Positions 9,690 through 23,075 are shown, counted from the stretch's first letter. The stretch: DNA of 64,000 bases from Eutreptiella sp. 'Long Island Sound 2002' (GCA_964036045.1 OZ038392.1:31747087-31811086); one strand, 5' to 3'. Notes: a model not told the origin generated them from the sequence alone. A program made the numbers and translations.

Positions 9690-11820
9690 ATTTTGCAGGG
9701 AAGCATGCCTATATTTGCATTGTATGTCTGTGATATATGCAGATTGATTGGTATGTGGTGTGAAAATTAATTCGTAATTCGCCAGACATTATGTTTTGAG
9801 AGACTCAACCGACAAATTTCAGTGGGATGCCCAGGATCCGGACCGGAGCCTGCCGGACGGCGACGCCAAGTCCATTTGCAAAACTGAACTTTTTCTCGGT
9901 TGCCCCGTCACATGATGTCCACACAGAAGGCGATCAGCACACAATTGAAGAAATGTGAAGTGGTCGTGTTGTTACCACCGGTCCAAGAAAACGTCGTTGC
10001 CCTTTTTCCGCTGCCAACGAATGCTCGCCATGTCCGAATGCATGTGGCATGGTGTGTGGTAGAGAGTTGTAGAAAGAACTTTGTTGTTTGTCTTAGACAT
10101 TGGGCTCATGACACAAACGGGCGCGGACGCGCATGAAGGCGAACAGGTGGATGTGCATCTCCGCGTGATCCGCGTGTATCAACTTGCGAACATTTTGCAT
10201 GTCAATGTTTTGGATTCACACAAGGTGGTGAAAAGGTGGCCAGTTCTAAGGACCCGCCCGTGCAAGGTCCAAGGCACGACCGTATTGTCGCCTAGTGTTA
10301 CATCGTTGGCTATGCGGGCATGTTAGCTGCGACCCAAGTGACGCACAATTCTCGGCGACTTCAACAAATGCTAGTAAATGTTGCCAACCAATGACATGCG
10401 ACGCGCAGACTATTCGTTGGTATCGGGCGCCAATGGTGTGTTGCTATAGATTCAAGAAAAAAGGCATAATATTTGGAAGAAAAATGCTCCGTATTTGTAC
10501 GACGTAATAATGACGAAGGAGCTTGGTATGTTCGATCTTGCGCCTCTTTTCGCTTAGCCTCGTCGTGCTTGATGGTGGAGGCATTATTTGAATGCAAAGT
10601 GCAACAGACCTGGTTGTGCAAGCGGCGCCTTCGTCAAGCTTTGGTGTTGTTGAATGCTCCATGTGTCTCAATCGCTTTCATCGTGGGCGAATTCCGAGAT
10701 TGTACCACCACGATGAAGAGGACACGAGCCTCGCGATAGTAGGTGGTTACACTACTAGAGGTTAATGGGACAGCGCCAACGGAGAGACAAACCAAGCGCT
10801 AGCGTAGCAACCAAGCACGTGCTACTAGTGAATCATGCTACCCGTGAAAACAATGGCCAAAAACGCCGAAGAATACAATTGTGGAATACAAGTGGACGGG
10901 GATAGCGCTGCATAGCGCAAAATAAACAGTTCCGTTCACTTTCCGTTCATTCGTCCTTCCCATCCTCACACCTTTACAACTTGTCCGAACATGTTTGGAA
11001 ACCAATTTGATTACTACGGTCAATTCGAACGCGGAAATGTGTAGAGACCCTAATTCAGCATGTTGCATCCTCGTTCGGACGCTAGCCCAAATGGGTTTCC
11101 TTAACGGATGCCTTTGGCAAAGAGGCATCGCAAACATAGATTTGGACATCTTGCCCAAATGAGGTCGCCGCAAACTAAACGTCATTTAAAGGTGTGAGCC
11201 GATGGCCGTGATGCATCTATGGTTACTTTGCTATGTATGTAAGCGATGCTCTTTTTTCGTGCACAATCGCTATTTGATGCCTTAAGGTGTCGATTCCGGG
11301 TTAGTTGCCGCACTTGCCAAATTCTAAATCCGTTGCGTTTCTTTGTAGCCATCCAATATGCACGCATGTTGTCTCTTATTGGCCTGATGCCTCGAATTCT
11401 CCATTTCGTGTTGAACGCGTGACAACTTTTTGTGGCCGAACGCGTGACAACTTTTTGTGGCCGTAACGAGACAGAAGTTTTATCGTTTGTTTGACATTTT
11501 TTTTATTCATGTACGCGAATCCGCGAATGGTCGACGTCCCAACTCGAAGTCGAACAACCTCGGCCAGGTTGTTGAAGAAAAAGTTTACCCACCACCAAGC
11601 CTATTTCGTGATGGAAAACATTGTTTTGTTTGACATACGGGCACGGAAGTCATCATAAAATATGTGGCGGCCTTTCAACGGAGTTGGGGAAATTTTCTTT
11701 TGCATTTCGGAATTTTTCCCGATGTCGCTTCTCTCGTCCCAATGAGAGAAGAGTTGCCATCAACGCCAACCGAGCACATCATCGCGATAGTGCCGGCCGC
11801 AATTTGCATTTCACTTGCAG
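9690..11820. other. No recognisable gene; 5' flank or first intron of the WD40 gene
   Basis: The first exon of the MSI1-family gene (about 25-30 residues including the H4-binding helix) should lie upstream of 11821, but I could not find it here. A 25-bp tandem duplication beginning GAACGCGTGACAACTTTTTG occurs at 11414-11463. Other open frames show no motifs. Confidence 0.4.
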
Positions 11821-14800
11821 CTTGGCCCACATTAACTTTGGAATGGTTTCCGGAGAAGGGTTACGATGCCGACACGGAGTGCCACGTCCATCAACTACTT
11901 TTGGGAACCAACACAAGTGGCCAAGAACTCAATTATTTGATGAACACCCATGTGCTCTTACCATCACATCCGGTGTGCGATACGCACACATTTGTCGACC
12001 ATGTGTAATGCGGCTCTTGCTCTTGCCTGCAAATGGAGCTTGGTTCCGCACCATCGCACGTTCATTACTTTGGGATAGCGATCCTTCGCACGGCACCTGA
12101 CCCGGGGAGTTGTTGGGGCGTTTTTCTAAGCTACACCCGACCGGGTTGGCCCTCCAACACCCCGTTTTCCAACATTGGTTGGTGTTGAAGACGCTAAATA
12201 CCGCTAATACGCCAAATGAATTGACTTGCGCCACCAAATTTCACCGCCCAAAGAGACAGTGAAGTCTTTGGGCTTGGGATAAAGTGGGGCGAGGGGGGCG
12301 GGTGGGGCGGGGCGAGTATTGTTGTTGAAAACGGGCCCTTCGAGGAGACGAGTGTGACATGAAGACAACCACCATCCCGCGAAGAGGCAAATATTTTGCA
12401 CCACTTATCGTGTAGACAGCCGTCGACCGTGATGGCGTCCACTCCGGCGCCAATAAGCTTCACAAACATGTCCCACGAAGGCCTCAAAAAACAAACGCAA
12501 CAAAGAGCATTGAAAATATCACATCGGAATATCACGCACCACAAACTCCCTCACTCGTCTCACCCGCTCGTTTGCCGAGCCTTTCTTCACTCACGAAAAA
12601 TGTGAACGCGTATCTGTGACCATTCAACATTTCATTCTTGCCCCCTATTTACTTCCGATCTCCTAGTCTTCCCCCTTGGCTTGTCCAACCCGGCCCCGCC
12701 CGCGTTTTGTGATGCCGCCTCAATACTTTGCAATTGCGAGTTGTTTGCCAGACGTCATTATTTTTGGCCGGTTTTCACCCAAAGTCTTCAGGTTTTCGTG
12801 GGGCGGTTGCACGCGGAGCCTCGCCCGGTAGCTCCCATACGCGTGGAATGCCAACTCCTCGCTACTAGAGGTGTAGGTTTTGATTGCACTCTCTTAGACA
12901 CTGCTGGACATGAAGAGGTACGACCAAGACACGAAAGAGGTTGGGGAATACGCACGGACCAATGCAAAGATCGTCATGAAGTCCGAGGTGGACGGAGACG
13001 GAAAGGTGTGCGCTCGCAACTGAAAAGGTCCCAATGGAAGGCGTGAGGGATTTTTCTCGAAGGTGCGACCCCCAGTGAGTCGTACAGGAAGTAGAGAGCC
13101 GAGGCCACATGGATCATTGTAATGTCTCCAACCGTGGGTTGTAGCCGCAATCGCAATTTTAGGACATGGTACCCCGCCATGTGCACATTGCGTGATGGGT
13201 CACGCCAACATTGCAACGGACCCCCAAGAAAGTGGCCAACATAACAAACAATGTTGCCACAGCAAGGGATGTGATCGGTCTTGCACTTCGTCACTTGCTT
13301 CGTGCTGCATGGTCGTGGTGTCATTGGGGCAGTAAAGGCGACGGGAGTGTGAAGAGACGGGAGGGGAATTCAATAGTCAGGTTTTGGGTTGTAGCTAGTA
13401 TGGGGTGCTGCAATGCCATATATTCTCCATGCCATGGCCGTGTGAGCTACATCCTTGGGCTGTGCCTCTGTCCTCCCAACACATAAACAGACAGAGATTC
13501 ATGCCCAATCCGTGCTTTTTGGGTGTCCACAAGATGAAAAAACACCTTGGTACGCGTGGTCACGCACAGGAAGTGGTCATACGTAGAGAGAAACAAGGCA
13601 CGTGGTGCGCGCGGTGCGCAAAGGAAGTGCATCTTTGGACGGCCCAAGGCAACAGTTTTCAGGCTCATCCCTCACATCTGCGGAGGACCACGAGGATGAA
13701 GAGGAAGAGAAGGAGTCCGGGTGCGGCGGCTTAGGGGTAGCGTACAACAACGGAGGCCTCCGCTGTACCTCACCAATATCATGGTGTTTGCAGCCAACAC
13801 TCCTCTGCCAGGGGAGGGCAGTTTGACACGGAGAGACCTCTTTGGCACGGCACGTCACACCAAAGAGGGTGCCCCACAGGGTGTCCAAGCCTGTGAGGCA
13901 GTGGTTTTGTCACACTTCGCGTTTCGGTTCCCGAGTTCCCGGGTGTGTCCAGTCCCGTTGGTTGGTCGCTGCGCATCGTTTCACTTTTCGGAAATCTCAC
14001 ATCACTTGTCCGTGCGACGCTGAAAATCTGCCTAAAAATGTGTCAGTTAACAACAAAGAATAAGCGTATGGTGCGCGCGTGCTATGCTTGTTCCCTTGGT
14101 AATCAATGCCCAAGCATGGACTTGTGAACTATTAAGGCATATGAATAATGGCTGTGCATTCCCCCCTTTCCATTCCGAAGTGATATTCTATTTGAGCTAA
14201 CAATCCCTGCGTGGCGCTGCAGAAAGAGGGAGATAAAGTGGAAATGAAGCTGGTTCACGAGAGCGAGGTGAACACTGCCCGATACTGCCCTCAGCACGCA
14301 AAACTGATTGCTACAAAGCCAGGCCAGTCGAGCGACGTGCTGCTATTTGACGTCGACACGCACCCTTTCAATCCCACGCACCTTGAAAGGGAAAGGGGTT
14401 GTAAACCCAATTTCCGCTTGAAGGTGTGGTGGAGGGAATATCGGAACGTACGGCTGTGCGTTGTACCCAACCAGCCATGAGGTTTGCAGTGGAGCCCGTC
14501 GGTAAGGATGTTGCCATTCAGATTCAGGAGCAGGACGCTTTTGGATGATCGTTTGCAATTTGTGACCACTGTTAGACCTATGGCCCAGGGTTAGGTCCCC
14601 GTGGCACGGCAACTCTGGTTTTGGGTGGGATTTGGGAATTTAAAATGCAATCAAATGCCGACGCCCCCTCGTCTATTCCCAGTGTTATAGGAGGAGCTTT
14701 CAGATTGCTTCTTCCTCCTCTCATGTGTCAGGGTGTGTTATGATTTGTCGCTTGGCTTGGCCTAGTGTGTGGGCAAGCGAGGGTGGCTGGTGCCGGGCCA

Positions 14801-17800
14801 CCATATTTGGTGTGGTTGTGCTCACGTAATCTTGCGGGCTTCTCAGCGATGAACCTCGGAGTGTGTTCTCATTTCCTTAATAGTTGTGGGGTTGCAGCTG
14901 CGTTGCAGCGAACGCTTACGCTGGTGCACATGTTGTCCAGCCCGTCCCCAAAAGCCGCCAAAGCCGCCGTCTCTCAGATTGCCCTCACCCGGTTTAGCGT
15001 ATAAAGGGGAAGGTACGAGGCACTTGTGAGCAAGGGCTCGGTGGACAGGACCATAGCCTGAACATTCTGAAAATTTGAACATGCGCCATGTTTGGACAGT
15101 GGCACGCCGCTTTCTCGACTGGGGTCCTTTTTTTTTGGTGCTCATGGCAAAAAAATGAGTGAACGATGAGTGTGGCGGGGAGTTAGTATCTGCCAGAGCC
15201 TCTGTCACGCACGCTGACTGTTGTGCTGTCCATGTTTCTTTGGTTGCGCATTGTTGCATTTGCATCTTTGTACTTCGTGTTCACTACAAAGTCTGTGTTC
15301 TGCGATGCATCGCGACCGCATATGTTTTCTTGGTGGCCAATCCCCTGCGGGTGCTGCCCCTGCGGTGTGGGCCCTTCGCATGCATGCGTTGCTTTTCAGA
15401 ATCACCGGCAGTCGGGGGAAGGCTTCGCATTGGCTTGGAGTCACATGACGGCAGGCCTCATTGCCAGCAGCGGTAGTGATGGCATCATTGATCTGTGGGA
15501 TACCACAGCAAAATCCACCGATTGCTGCATCTTGTACCCGACTGTGAGCCTGAGGGGCCACGAAGGCATGCTATGTGCAGTTTTTGTGACCCCTGCCTTG
15601 TACCGCAAGATTCGAACCTCCGTGTACCTTTGTGTATTCATCGGGTCTGATCTGTTGGTCTACAGTGGCCTACAGCGGTCTTGTGTTTTCCGCCCTGGGA
15701 CTAAACAATCGAATTTTCCAAAAACCGGATGTGACCATTCTGTTCAACTCTGTGCCCATTGAGGTGCGCATCCATCCAGAGCACATCCGGACGTGAAATT
15801 GTATGCATGTGGACTTGAAAGGCTGTGCACCTGAACAAATTAGCAACTGGACGTTGCTCAGCAAAAAGGAGAAGTTGTGCCAAAGAGCACATGGAGGTTC
15901 GTGGAATACCTCCTCTACTTGCACATTGAAGCTCATTGTAGCTCGTTGCTTTCAGGACACGAATAAAACTCGGATGTGCAACGCGCTGTCCACCTTGAAG
16001 ATGAAGTTTGTGTGGGGTGCGTGTTGCAAGCCACCTGGCAGTGGTCCTCCCCCAGAGTGCGTGTAAATACAAGAGGGTCGAAAACATGCTTTACAAGCGT
16101 TTTTCTTTCTCAGTGGTCGAAAAACTGCTTCAGTGGCCAATACAGAAGACAAGAATTTTTGGCAGTGCAGCCCTGGGGGGCTGCAAAGTTCTGTTCGGGC
16201 GCACAGCCGTCCAGGTCAAGTGTTGTTTTGCTCTGAGTCTTCCGATCGGCATCTTAACCAGTCCTATTTTCTTAAATTTTGTGCGATCCCCTCAAATATG
16301 TTGTCTCATGTCTTCCCCTCACGACCCTATGCACTCCCTGCCTGTCCCTCCCTGGCCTGGCCTGCCCGCGCTTCAGCAATGTCCGCCCCCTTCCTTCCCC
16401 CTGCCCTCGGCAGCAGTCGAGTCACAGAGGTGGTTCCCTCAGTGTTCCAGTTTCATCATTCTGCTGTCATTTGTTAGTATTTGCCTCTGTCTCACCCATT
16501 CCAGCCCACCGGCTGCTTCTCACCACAGCCTTGATAGAGGATGTTGCTTTCCACTACCATGACCCCAACCTGCTGGCATCGGCTTCGGATGACAAAACTA
16601 CTGCATTGTGGGATCTGCGGAAAACAGAGGGCTGCATCCTCCAATTAAAGGGCCATACTGATGAGGTGTGAATGAGATGCAGCAGCTCTGGTTTGGCGAA
16701 GGTTACTGGGGCCCATGTGGCAGGCTAGTGCAGGGCTCTAAGGGAAACATGCGCGCAGTCTGTCCTGCAGTGCGCCATCCAGTGCATTGTTTCCGGGTTT
16801 TAGTTGCACATATTTCAGGTAATGACGCAAAAGCATCCTAATGTGTACTGAGTTGTCAAGCATGGAAACATCACTCTCACACAAGCAGTGCGCCCCCTAC
16901 ACCAGCACCAACATGCCGGCCGTTGTGAAGGGTCAAAGGAATGCTCCAAACCCAGATGGTTCGGACCATAGAAGAAGGGCTCAGTTGGCGCACACAAGTG
17001 AGGAGATTATTTGTGGCAAGAGCATGCACCCCCATGCCTCCACGGCGGAATTCTGTGCAAATAGAAGCCTACAATAACTACAAAACCTCTCTCATTTGAA
17101 ATGTAGCCATTGTCTGGATTCTGAAGGAAAAATGTTTCGCTTTCTATGATGCTGGATTCTGTACTGAGTGATAGGAAGCTGCCGTGTTGAAGGGATTCGT
17201 AAACACTCCATGAGCATCCACATTGGATGAACGCAGGGGAGAGTTAGGTTTGATTATCCTCAGCACAGAGGGAAACATGGCACTGTGCACACTGCAAGAC
17301 GCACCGTGCGCATGTTTCGATTGCCCATTTTCGTAGTGAAGGCACGTGATGATTTAAAGGAGCAGCACAAATGCCAATGGGGTTTACTGTTGCACGAGGA
17401 ACTTTCAACTCTTAGTCGGATGCATCCCCATGCCAAGAGACGTTCACAGTAGCAGGGACGTGGTGGCCTCCCCAGAACAATGCTGGTGGTGCAGCCACCT
17501 ACACAGCCCTGCTCAGTGAAGGCTGTAGGAAGAGGAAGAAGGCGATAAGAAGTGCACACAACTGCCTCCACTTGCTGCTCATCTGGCACGTGCAAAGGGA
17601 CACCTATCCCTCAATCAGTCCTGCCGCTGGCATTGGGGCTTCTAGTCACGAGAGTGCAGCATTTCTAGCACAACAGTGCACAATAGTAAACTCTGTGATC
17701 TGAACAAGAGCACACTACACTACAGCAACCAAGAAACCCGCATCATGTCAACCCCCGCCCCAACAACGAGTGCAGTCCTGTCCCAGGGGTTGGGCTCTGT

Positions 17801-20800
17801 GCGGCAGCATGCGGCTGGCCAATGTGGGCCAGCTGAAGGTGTACTGCATGTATCTGGTCGGGTGCAGCATTCGCTCAGCCCCCATGCCACTGGGTCTCCT
17901 ACAGCTGCAGCCCACTGCTTTTACCTCACAGGATCCCTGCGAGCAGCAGTGGGTATGTGTGTAGGAACTGGAGGAGTGGGGTCATGGAACCGAGGGGCGG
18001 GGGTTAAGGAGGTCACGGGGGAGAGTGGGGTGGAGTGGAGATCTCGCCTTTGCTTTGCAGGTGAACTGCCTCTCCTTCACACACTTCAATGACATCGTTT
18101 TGGCCACGGGCTCCTCAGACAAGTCTGTTGCGATTTGGGATCTCCGCCGCGCATCCGAGCCTGTGCACCGCCTGTGCTTCCACACGGACGCTGTCTATAA
18201 GGCGCGCTTCGCCCCTTTCAACCAGACCATTTTGGCCACCGGGGGCCTTGATGGGAAAGTGCTGCTATGGGACCTCGCAAAGGTCATGATTTGTGTGACT
18301 CTGAACTACGGAAGCACTGGGACGGCTGCATGGCAATAGGATAGGGGCCCCCCATTGTCAGTGCATGCAGTCCTGTGACTGGGATATGCACCCTGTGTCT
18401 CCTTGTGGCAGTGGAAGTAGTGACTGTAGCTGCAGTCTTAGTCACTTTCCTGTCACAGACATTTCCACTGCCCCACCCCCCCCAAGTCCTGAACACAAAT
18501 GCACGGGTTTTGCCTTCGCACTGGTCTTCGGTTGCTGTTTCCACAAAGGGATGGCTGCTTTGTGCAACAGGGGCACCCCCCACCCCCAACGACGGTTTGC
18601 AGTACACCAAACAATATCTCATGTGCTGGTTCACCAACTGCGGACCATTTCATGCCGAGATGGTTCACCGCAACCCTCCCCTGGCCACAAGTGCATGATG
18701 GGTAGTTGTCCCATTTTGTTCCATTGCAAGCCGGCACTGCCACTCCCTGGCCGTGAAAAGCAGGTGCTCGTTTTGTGGTACAGTGGTACAGTGGTACAGT
18801 GGTACAGTGGCCCACAATTGTGCCCCCGCAATGGGGGCAAGGGGGGGCTGAATGAATGTCTGCCCATGAAGGAGGTATTGGACAGCATTTGGGTCTGCAG
18901 GGAGGGGGGGATGTGGATGGGTCCCTGAGATTGTCAAAACCCACCAATTATTCCACGTTGTGGGGACTTTCGCACTCAGTCCTGCAGCATTGGGTGTGGG
19001 AAATTCAGTCCTGCGGCATGGGGTGTGGGAATTTGTTTGCCGCTCAAATCAGAAAATTGCAAGTGAAAATTTCGTTCCACTGAGATGTAACAAAAGGAGG
19101 GGCCCGTGTTTTTTGAAGCACCCGGAAGCCCCTGTGCTAGACGCTGTGAGGGGGTGGGTTGGTTGTTCTGCGACAGGGATGATAATCTTAGCAGGATGCA
19201 AAAGGGTGCAAGTTGCCATTTGCACAGCACAAGGCTGTGGCATGATGACGGGGATGAGGCTTTGTGTTATCAAAAGCACACCACATTTTGTGGTGAATGT
19301 GAGGAACATTATTCTGCTGAATGTAATGACCCACACATTTGTGGGGACAAGCCTATTAGTTAAGCACAATGAATGTTTTACTGTTGTATGCTCTGCCACA
19401 ATGGCTGATGACAATTTTGAACGCAGTCCCCCTTGCAGGTCTATGTGCGCAACACAACAACACAACAACATATGCATAAACATGAGCAGAGTACTCATTG
19501 CATCAGGCTGATCCAGCGTATGTGCCAGAAAGTGAGGTGGCACGCTGGGGTAATTTGTGTGGATGGGGGGAATTTTGTGTTTCAAATTGATGTATTTTTC
19601 TCTGCATATTCCATGGGTATGTGCAAACCTCCCACATTTGTTTCAGTGACTCCATTTGTTTCCCTGTACACCTTGAGCACCTCTTGGTTGAGAGCAGATG
19701 CATTCCCATGAATGGTTTGTACTGCACTGAAAAATATGGAGTGGTGTGCTGAATTTTGCGCATTTGTAGTATCTCACCCCCTTTGCATGCAAACAATGCA
19801 TGTTTCCTCCTAATCAGCTGGTCGTTGAGCACACCAAAGACTCTGAAGAGTGTTGGGTCACTGGAAGGACATGCTCTGCGTGTCCTGATGGATTTGCAGA
19901 AGTGCCAAGCTTTGTGGTTCATTGCCAAAAAGGCAAATGCCAACCCCACCTGATTTACATGTGCAAAAAACACATTGACATCTGGATTGAGTTTTCGTTT
20001 CTTTCCTTTGCAGCATCTCATGCTCATTTGTGTGTGTCTCAAGCCATTATCTTTTTTTTTCAGTACAGAGCCTCAATTTCTGCAACATGTCATTTTCTGT
20101 ATCACAAATGTTGGGTGCTATTTGTGATGATGAGAGTTGAAAAGTGGGGGCCATTTCAAACACAGTGCCAAAAGCAAAAGGCGCAGTCCTGTTGCAAGTT
20201 GAATCCCACTGATTTCTAACGCTCCAGCACCTGTCAGGATCTCAGCAAACTAGATGCTCATTACTGGCAGGGTGTGAGTGGCACCTGAGGCTCTTGTTGC
20301 ACATGAGAAGATCATGACCCAAAAGTACTGGGTTAGCCATGCGCTGCTACATTTGGGGTGGTCTGTGAAATTTGCCATGTCTGTTCTAGCAACCTCCGCA
20401 AAATCCTGTGGAGAAATGACCACTGTGAAATAGTCCTGGCAGGACACCCCCCCCCCCCTGTACATAGCAGCATTCTCAGCACCATCAGCAATGCACAGTC
20501 AAATCTGCAGAGCATGGGGTTCAACAGAGGGTGAGGACTCCATGTGCACAAATGGAACCACGGAAAAGTCCCAGGTCACAAAGATTTTGAGGATAACGAA
20601 AATGTGTCCAGCAGATGGGTTTCTTTGCCCTCTAGTTCTGGTATCCCAAGCTATACTGCCACCGAATTTTGTTTGGGAGCTATGGGCTCAGGCCATTTGT
20701 TTGAACTGTCATCACCACCATGCCACTGCCGCTGTTGCTTATCCTGCTGCTCCCAACCCTTGTTTGCTGATCCCTGCTACCCTCTTCCCTTATCAGGCGG

Positions 20801-21051
20801 GTGCAGCAGCAGCTCAGACAACGGCAGCCAAAGCCCCTCCAGCCGATCTGCTCTTCATCCACACTGGGCACCAGAGCCCTATTACGGACCTGAGTTGGAA
20901 TCTGAGTAATGGGGCCGAGTGGGTGATTGCCTCTGCCAGTGATAACAATCTGTTGCACATATGGCGGATGAGAGACCGGCTGTACCGGCAATGGACTGGA
21001 GCAGAAGGACCTGTATCAGAGGGACTGCAGGATGAGACGATGCAAGCTTAA
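11821..21051 (+). CDS. MSI1: WD40 histone chaperone, MSI1/RBBP4 (CAF-1 p48) family
   Basis: Binds histone H3-H4 in CAF-1, HDAC and Polycomb-type complexes (family knowledge). Seven exons join in compatible phase at GT-AG sites: 11821-11972, 13656-13736, 14223-14423, 15400-15574, 16529-16665, 18061-18282 and 20797-21051 (TAA). They encode about 407 residues, against about 425 for RBBP4. Family marks in order are WPTLTLEWFP and LLLGTNTSGQELNYLM (N-terminal part), then an acidic loop exon (EDHEDEEEEKESGCGGLG). These are followed by SEVNTARYCPQHAKLIATK, EGFALAWS with SSGSDGIIDLWD, LLASASDDKTTALWDLR, GHTDE joined to VNCLSF, ATGSSDKSVAIWDLR, ATGGLDGKVLLWDLAK, and PPADLLFIHTGH with HIWRMRDRLY at the C terminus. 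The first exon, carrying the start codon and the N-terminal H4-binding helix, was not located and must join with one base before 11821. Exon 13656-13736 is inferred from phase and acidity; the others are firm. The introns carry repeats, including a transposase relic at 19.24 kb. Confidence 0.88.
18775..18811. repeat. 8-bp microsatellite in MSI1-family intron
   Basis: GTGGTACA repeated about 4.5 times within the last intron. Confidence 0.85.
18970..19035. repeat. Short tandem duplication in intron
   Basis: CAGTCCTGCAGCATTGGGTG and CAGTCCTGCGGCATGGGGTG follow each other about 30 bp apart, each ending TGGGAA. Confidence 0.7.
19238..19375 (+). pseudogene. DDE transposase cysteine-module relic inside MSI1-family intron
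   Basis: Decodes in one frame as LCYQKHTTF, CGEC, EEHYSAEC, NDPHIC, GDKPIS and a stop at about 19360. This matches the C-terminal cysteine module of the DDE transposon family, followed by the conserved AAGCACAATGAATG-like downstream sequence. It sits in the 2.5-kb intron 18283-20796, on the same strand as the host gene. No catalytic core or terminus remains, so the insertion is old. Confidence 0.7.
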
Positions 21052-21105
21052 GGCACATGGATCCTTCCCGCTGCCCACAAACTCCGCCCCCTCTTTGTTT
21101 GACAG

Positions 21106-21725
21106 GCAGCAGCATTCACTCCAAATGGGCCTGCGAAGAAGTTGTGCGATCCGACGACGAGATGATCATGGGGAACAGGATACATCTGCAAGTGCCAACG
21201 GTGGTGCCTGTAAAGGTGAGAGGGCTGAAGCAGCCTACTGGTTGAAGTAATACGAATTCTGTACCAAGCAGGGGGCATGGACCAGGCAAGGGGCGAGGGG
21301 GTTGCGAGTATTTCGAGGGTAGGACATGGATAGTTTTTAGGTTGCGTAGTGAACCGACCACCATTAGTGGTTGACCGACACTAGTCAGCTGCTTCACCCA
21401 CCGCAGTTGCCGCTTGTCGTGTACTTGCTTGAGGTCCAGGCCATGATTGCCAGTCATTCCCATGCACTTCCTTTCCTCCTCTCCACTGTGAATCTGACCT
21501 CTGATTAGTGCACTGCGCAATAAATATCCCACGGATAATTTTGTGCACATTTTCCCCTGCTTACTACAGTTTGCCAGTTGTATCTGCCAATCTGCGTTCC
21601 AACTTTGAGTTTGTGCCAGGGCTGTGTTGCAGGGATTGAGTATGTGCCGACGAAGCCCTTCTTGTGCAGAGTTACGGAGAGGTTGTTGGAATCGGGTGTC
21701 CGATCCTTTTTGGCCCTTCTTCTGG
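21106..21725 (+). CDS. Exon-like segments downstream of the WD40 gene, unidentified
   Basis: Two blocks look like exons. The first, 21106-21215, has a good acceptor (CTCTTTGTTTGACAG) and donor (AAAG then GTGAGA) and decodes as SSIHSKWACEEV, then DDEMIMGNRIHLQVPTVVPV. The second starts at 21633 after GCTGTGTTGCAG and decodes as IEYVPTKPFLCRVTERLLES followed by a hydrophobic stretch to about 21725. Their phases do not join directly, so an intervening exon or a wrong boundary is likely. No family is recognised. They could belong to a neighbouring gene on the same strand or to the 3' UTR region of the WD40 gene. Confidence 0.3.
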
Positions 21726-22477
21726 GTTGTACATCTGCCTGCCTTCCTGCCTCAAAGTGATGCCAGCCATCCGAAATCATCATTAAGGTCAGGTGCATTC
21801 ACTGCTCTGCAGTGCCTTTTTTTCATATTCCTGTCGATAAGGTGGGTCAGTAATGCATGCCCCACCTCTTTGCGGCAAAAGGCACATCATTGCAATGTTG
21901 CATATTGAACACATCCACTGCTGAATCTCCACCAGTGAGGCGATGCTGCAAGCCGAATGGCTATGTTCAGACAATTGACTGCATTTTTCAGGTGCCCATG
22001 CTCCTCCACCCAGCTCTGTGTTTTTCAACACATGGTTGATGAAGGTGCTCCTGGGGTACTGCAATGCTAAAGGCCTGTGTGTTGCAGCAAATGTGTACAG
22101 CATGGGAGAGGGCTTTTAACGCTGTGAATGGCAACCCAAACTGGTATACAGGGTGATCTGAGCGCCATGATTTTGTACCCCTGATCCAGACCATGTGCGT
22201 GAATATTACAACCTATCCATGACTCTGACCCTGACACCAAATGTGGACCAAGTCCGAGGTTGAAAATGATGCTGTGGGAAGTGCTTCAAAATCAATGCGC
22301 AGCCCAAAAGAGACTGGCAGGGATGTCTCTCAATTTGCATAACAGTGGAAGAGAATTAGGGGCTGTCACCCCAGCGTGTGTTTGATTTCTTCTTTTTTCC
22401 AAGGAGGCCGTGGGTCAGCCCCCTCAGAGCCCCCTCTTTCTGTCCAAAACGGTACCCAGCTGATAACACTATACCAG

Positions 22478-22540
22478 CTGATAACACGGGTCAAAAAAGA
22501 TGCCCAGCGCGCGCCCAGCGCGCTAACGCTCCCCCATTGG
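22478..22540 (-). mobile_element. Transposon block A terminus, isolated
   Basis: GGGTCAAAAAAGATG followed by a perfect pair of 11-bp units, CCCAGCGCGCG-CCCAGCGCGC (22503-22523), then TAACGCTCCCCC. No other part of the element is attached. Confidence 0.7.
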
Positions 22541-22979
22541 TGCACCCAAGCACTCACAGTGCACAGAATACAGCACCAATTCAGATGCTGACATCTGTGC
22601 GTCAGATTGGCCACCCAACAACACACAAACACATTCCTTGCACCTCTGCCCCCCCCACCTGCCCGCTTAACTCACCCACCCACCCACCCACCCACTCACT
22701 CTCTTGTCATCCACCCCTGGACTTTGTATCCCACACCATCTTGCAATGTGCATGCATGGTGCATGGGACTCCCCCAAAAATCAACTATCAACAATCAACT
22801 ATAAACAATGCAAGCCACAGTAAAAAACGTTGGTGCAGCTGGATCCAATGGCTCCCGTTACTTTCATTTTGACGTCCTGTAGGAGGACAGTGACGGTGTG
22901 TTTTGCAGGTGTCTGGGGGAGTGGAGGTTCGATCCAGGGACCCTTTGCATGATTCTGGGGAGCCCTCAGCAGAGAATTG
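22541..22979. other. No gene; CCCA-rich low-complexity DNA
   Basis: Includes a CCCA microsatellite near 22675-22697 and a C run near 22650. No coding evidence. Confidence 0.5.
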
Positions 22980-23075
22980 CAGCCAAACCCACCGGTGACC
23001 TTTTACGGGGTGCACTGCAACTATTTGGACGTCTAGCCGTCCTAGAACCCCATGCTTTGTGATACTATGGGCATT
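22980..23075 (+). repeat. Transposon block A fragment
   Basis: Contains CACCGGTGACCTTTTACGGG, TGCACTGCAACTATTTGGAC and a diverged version of the following segment (TTTGTGATACTATGGGCAT). It matches 31.86-31.98 kb. Confidence 0.7.

Noticed and set aside
12860-12945. LLDTAGHEEV, resembling a Ras-type G3 motif
   Set aside because: No P-loop, switch I or NKxD motif nearby, and another frame over the same bases looks equally protein-like (KRYDQDTKEV, EVDGDGKV). Probably chance within an intron of the WD40 gene.
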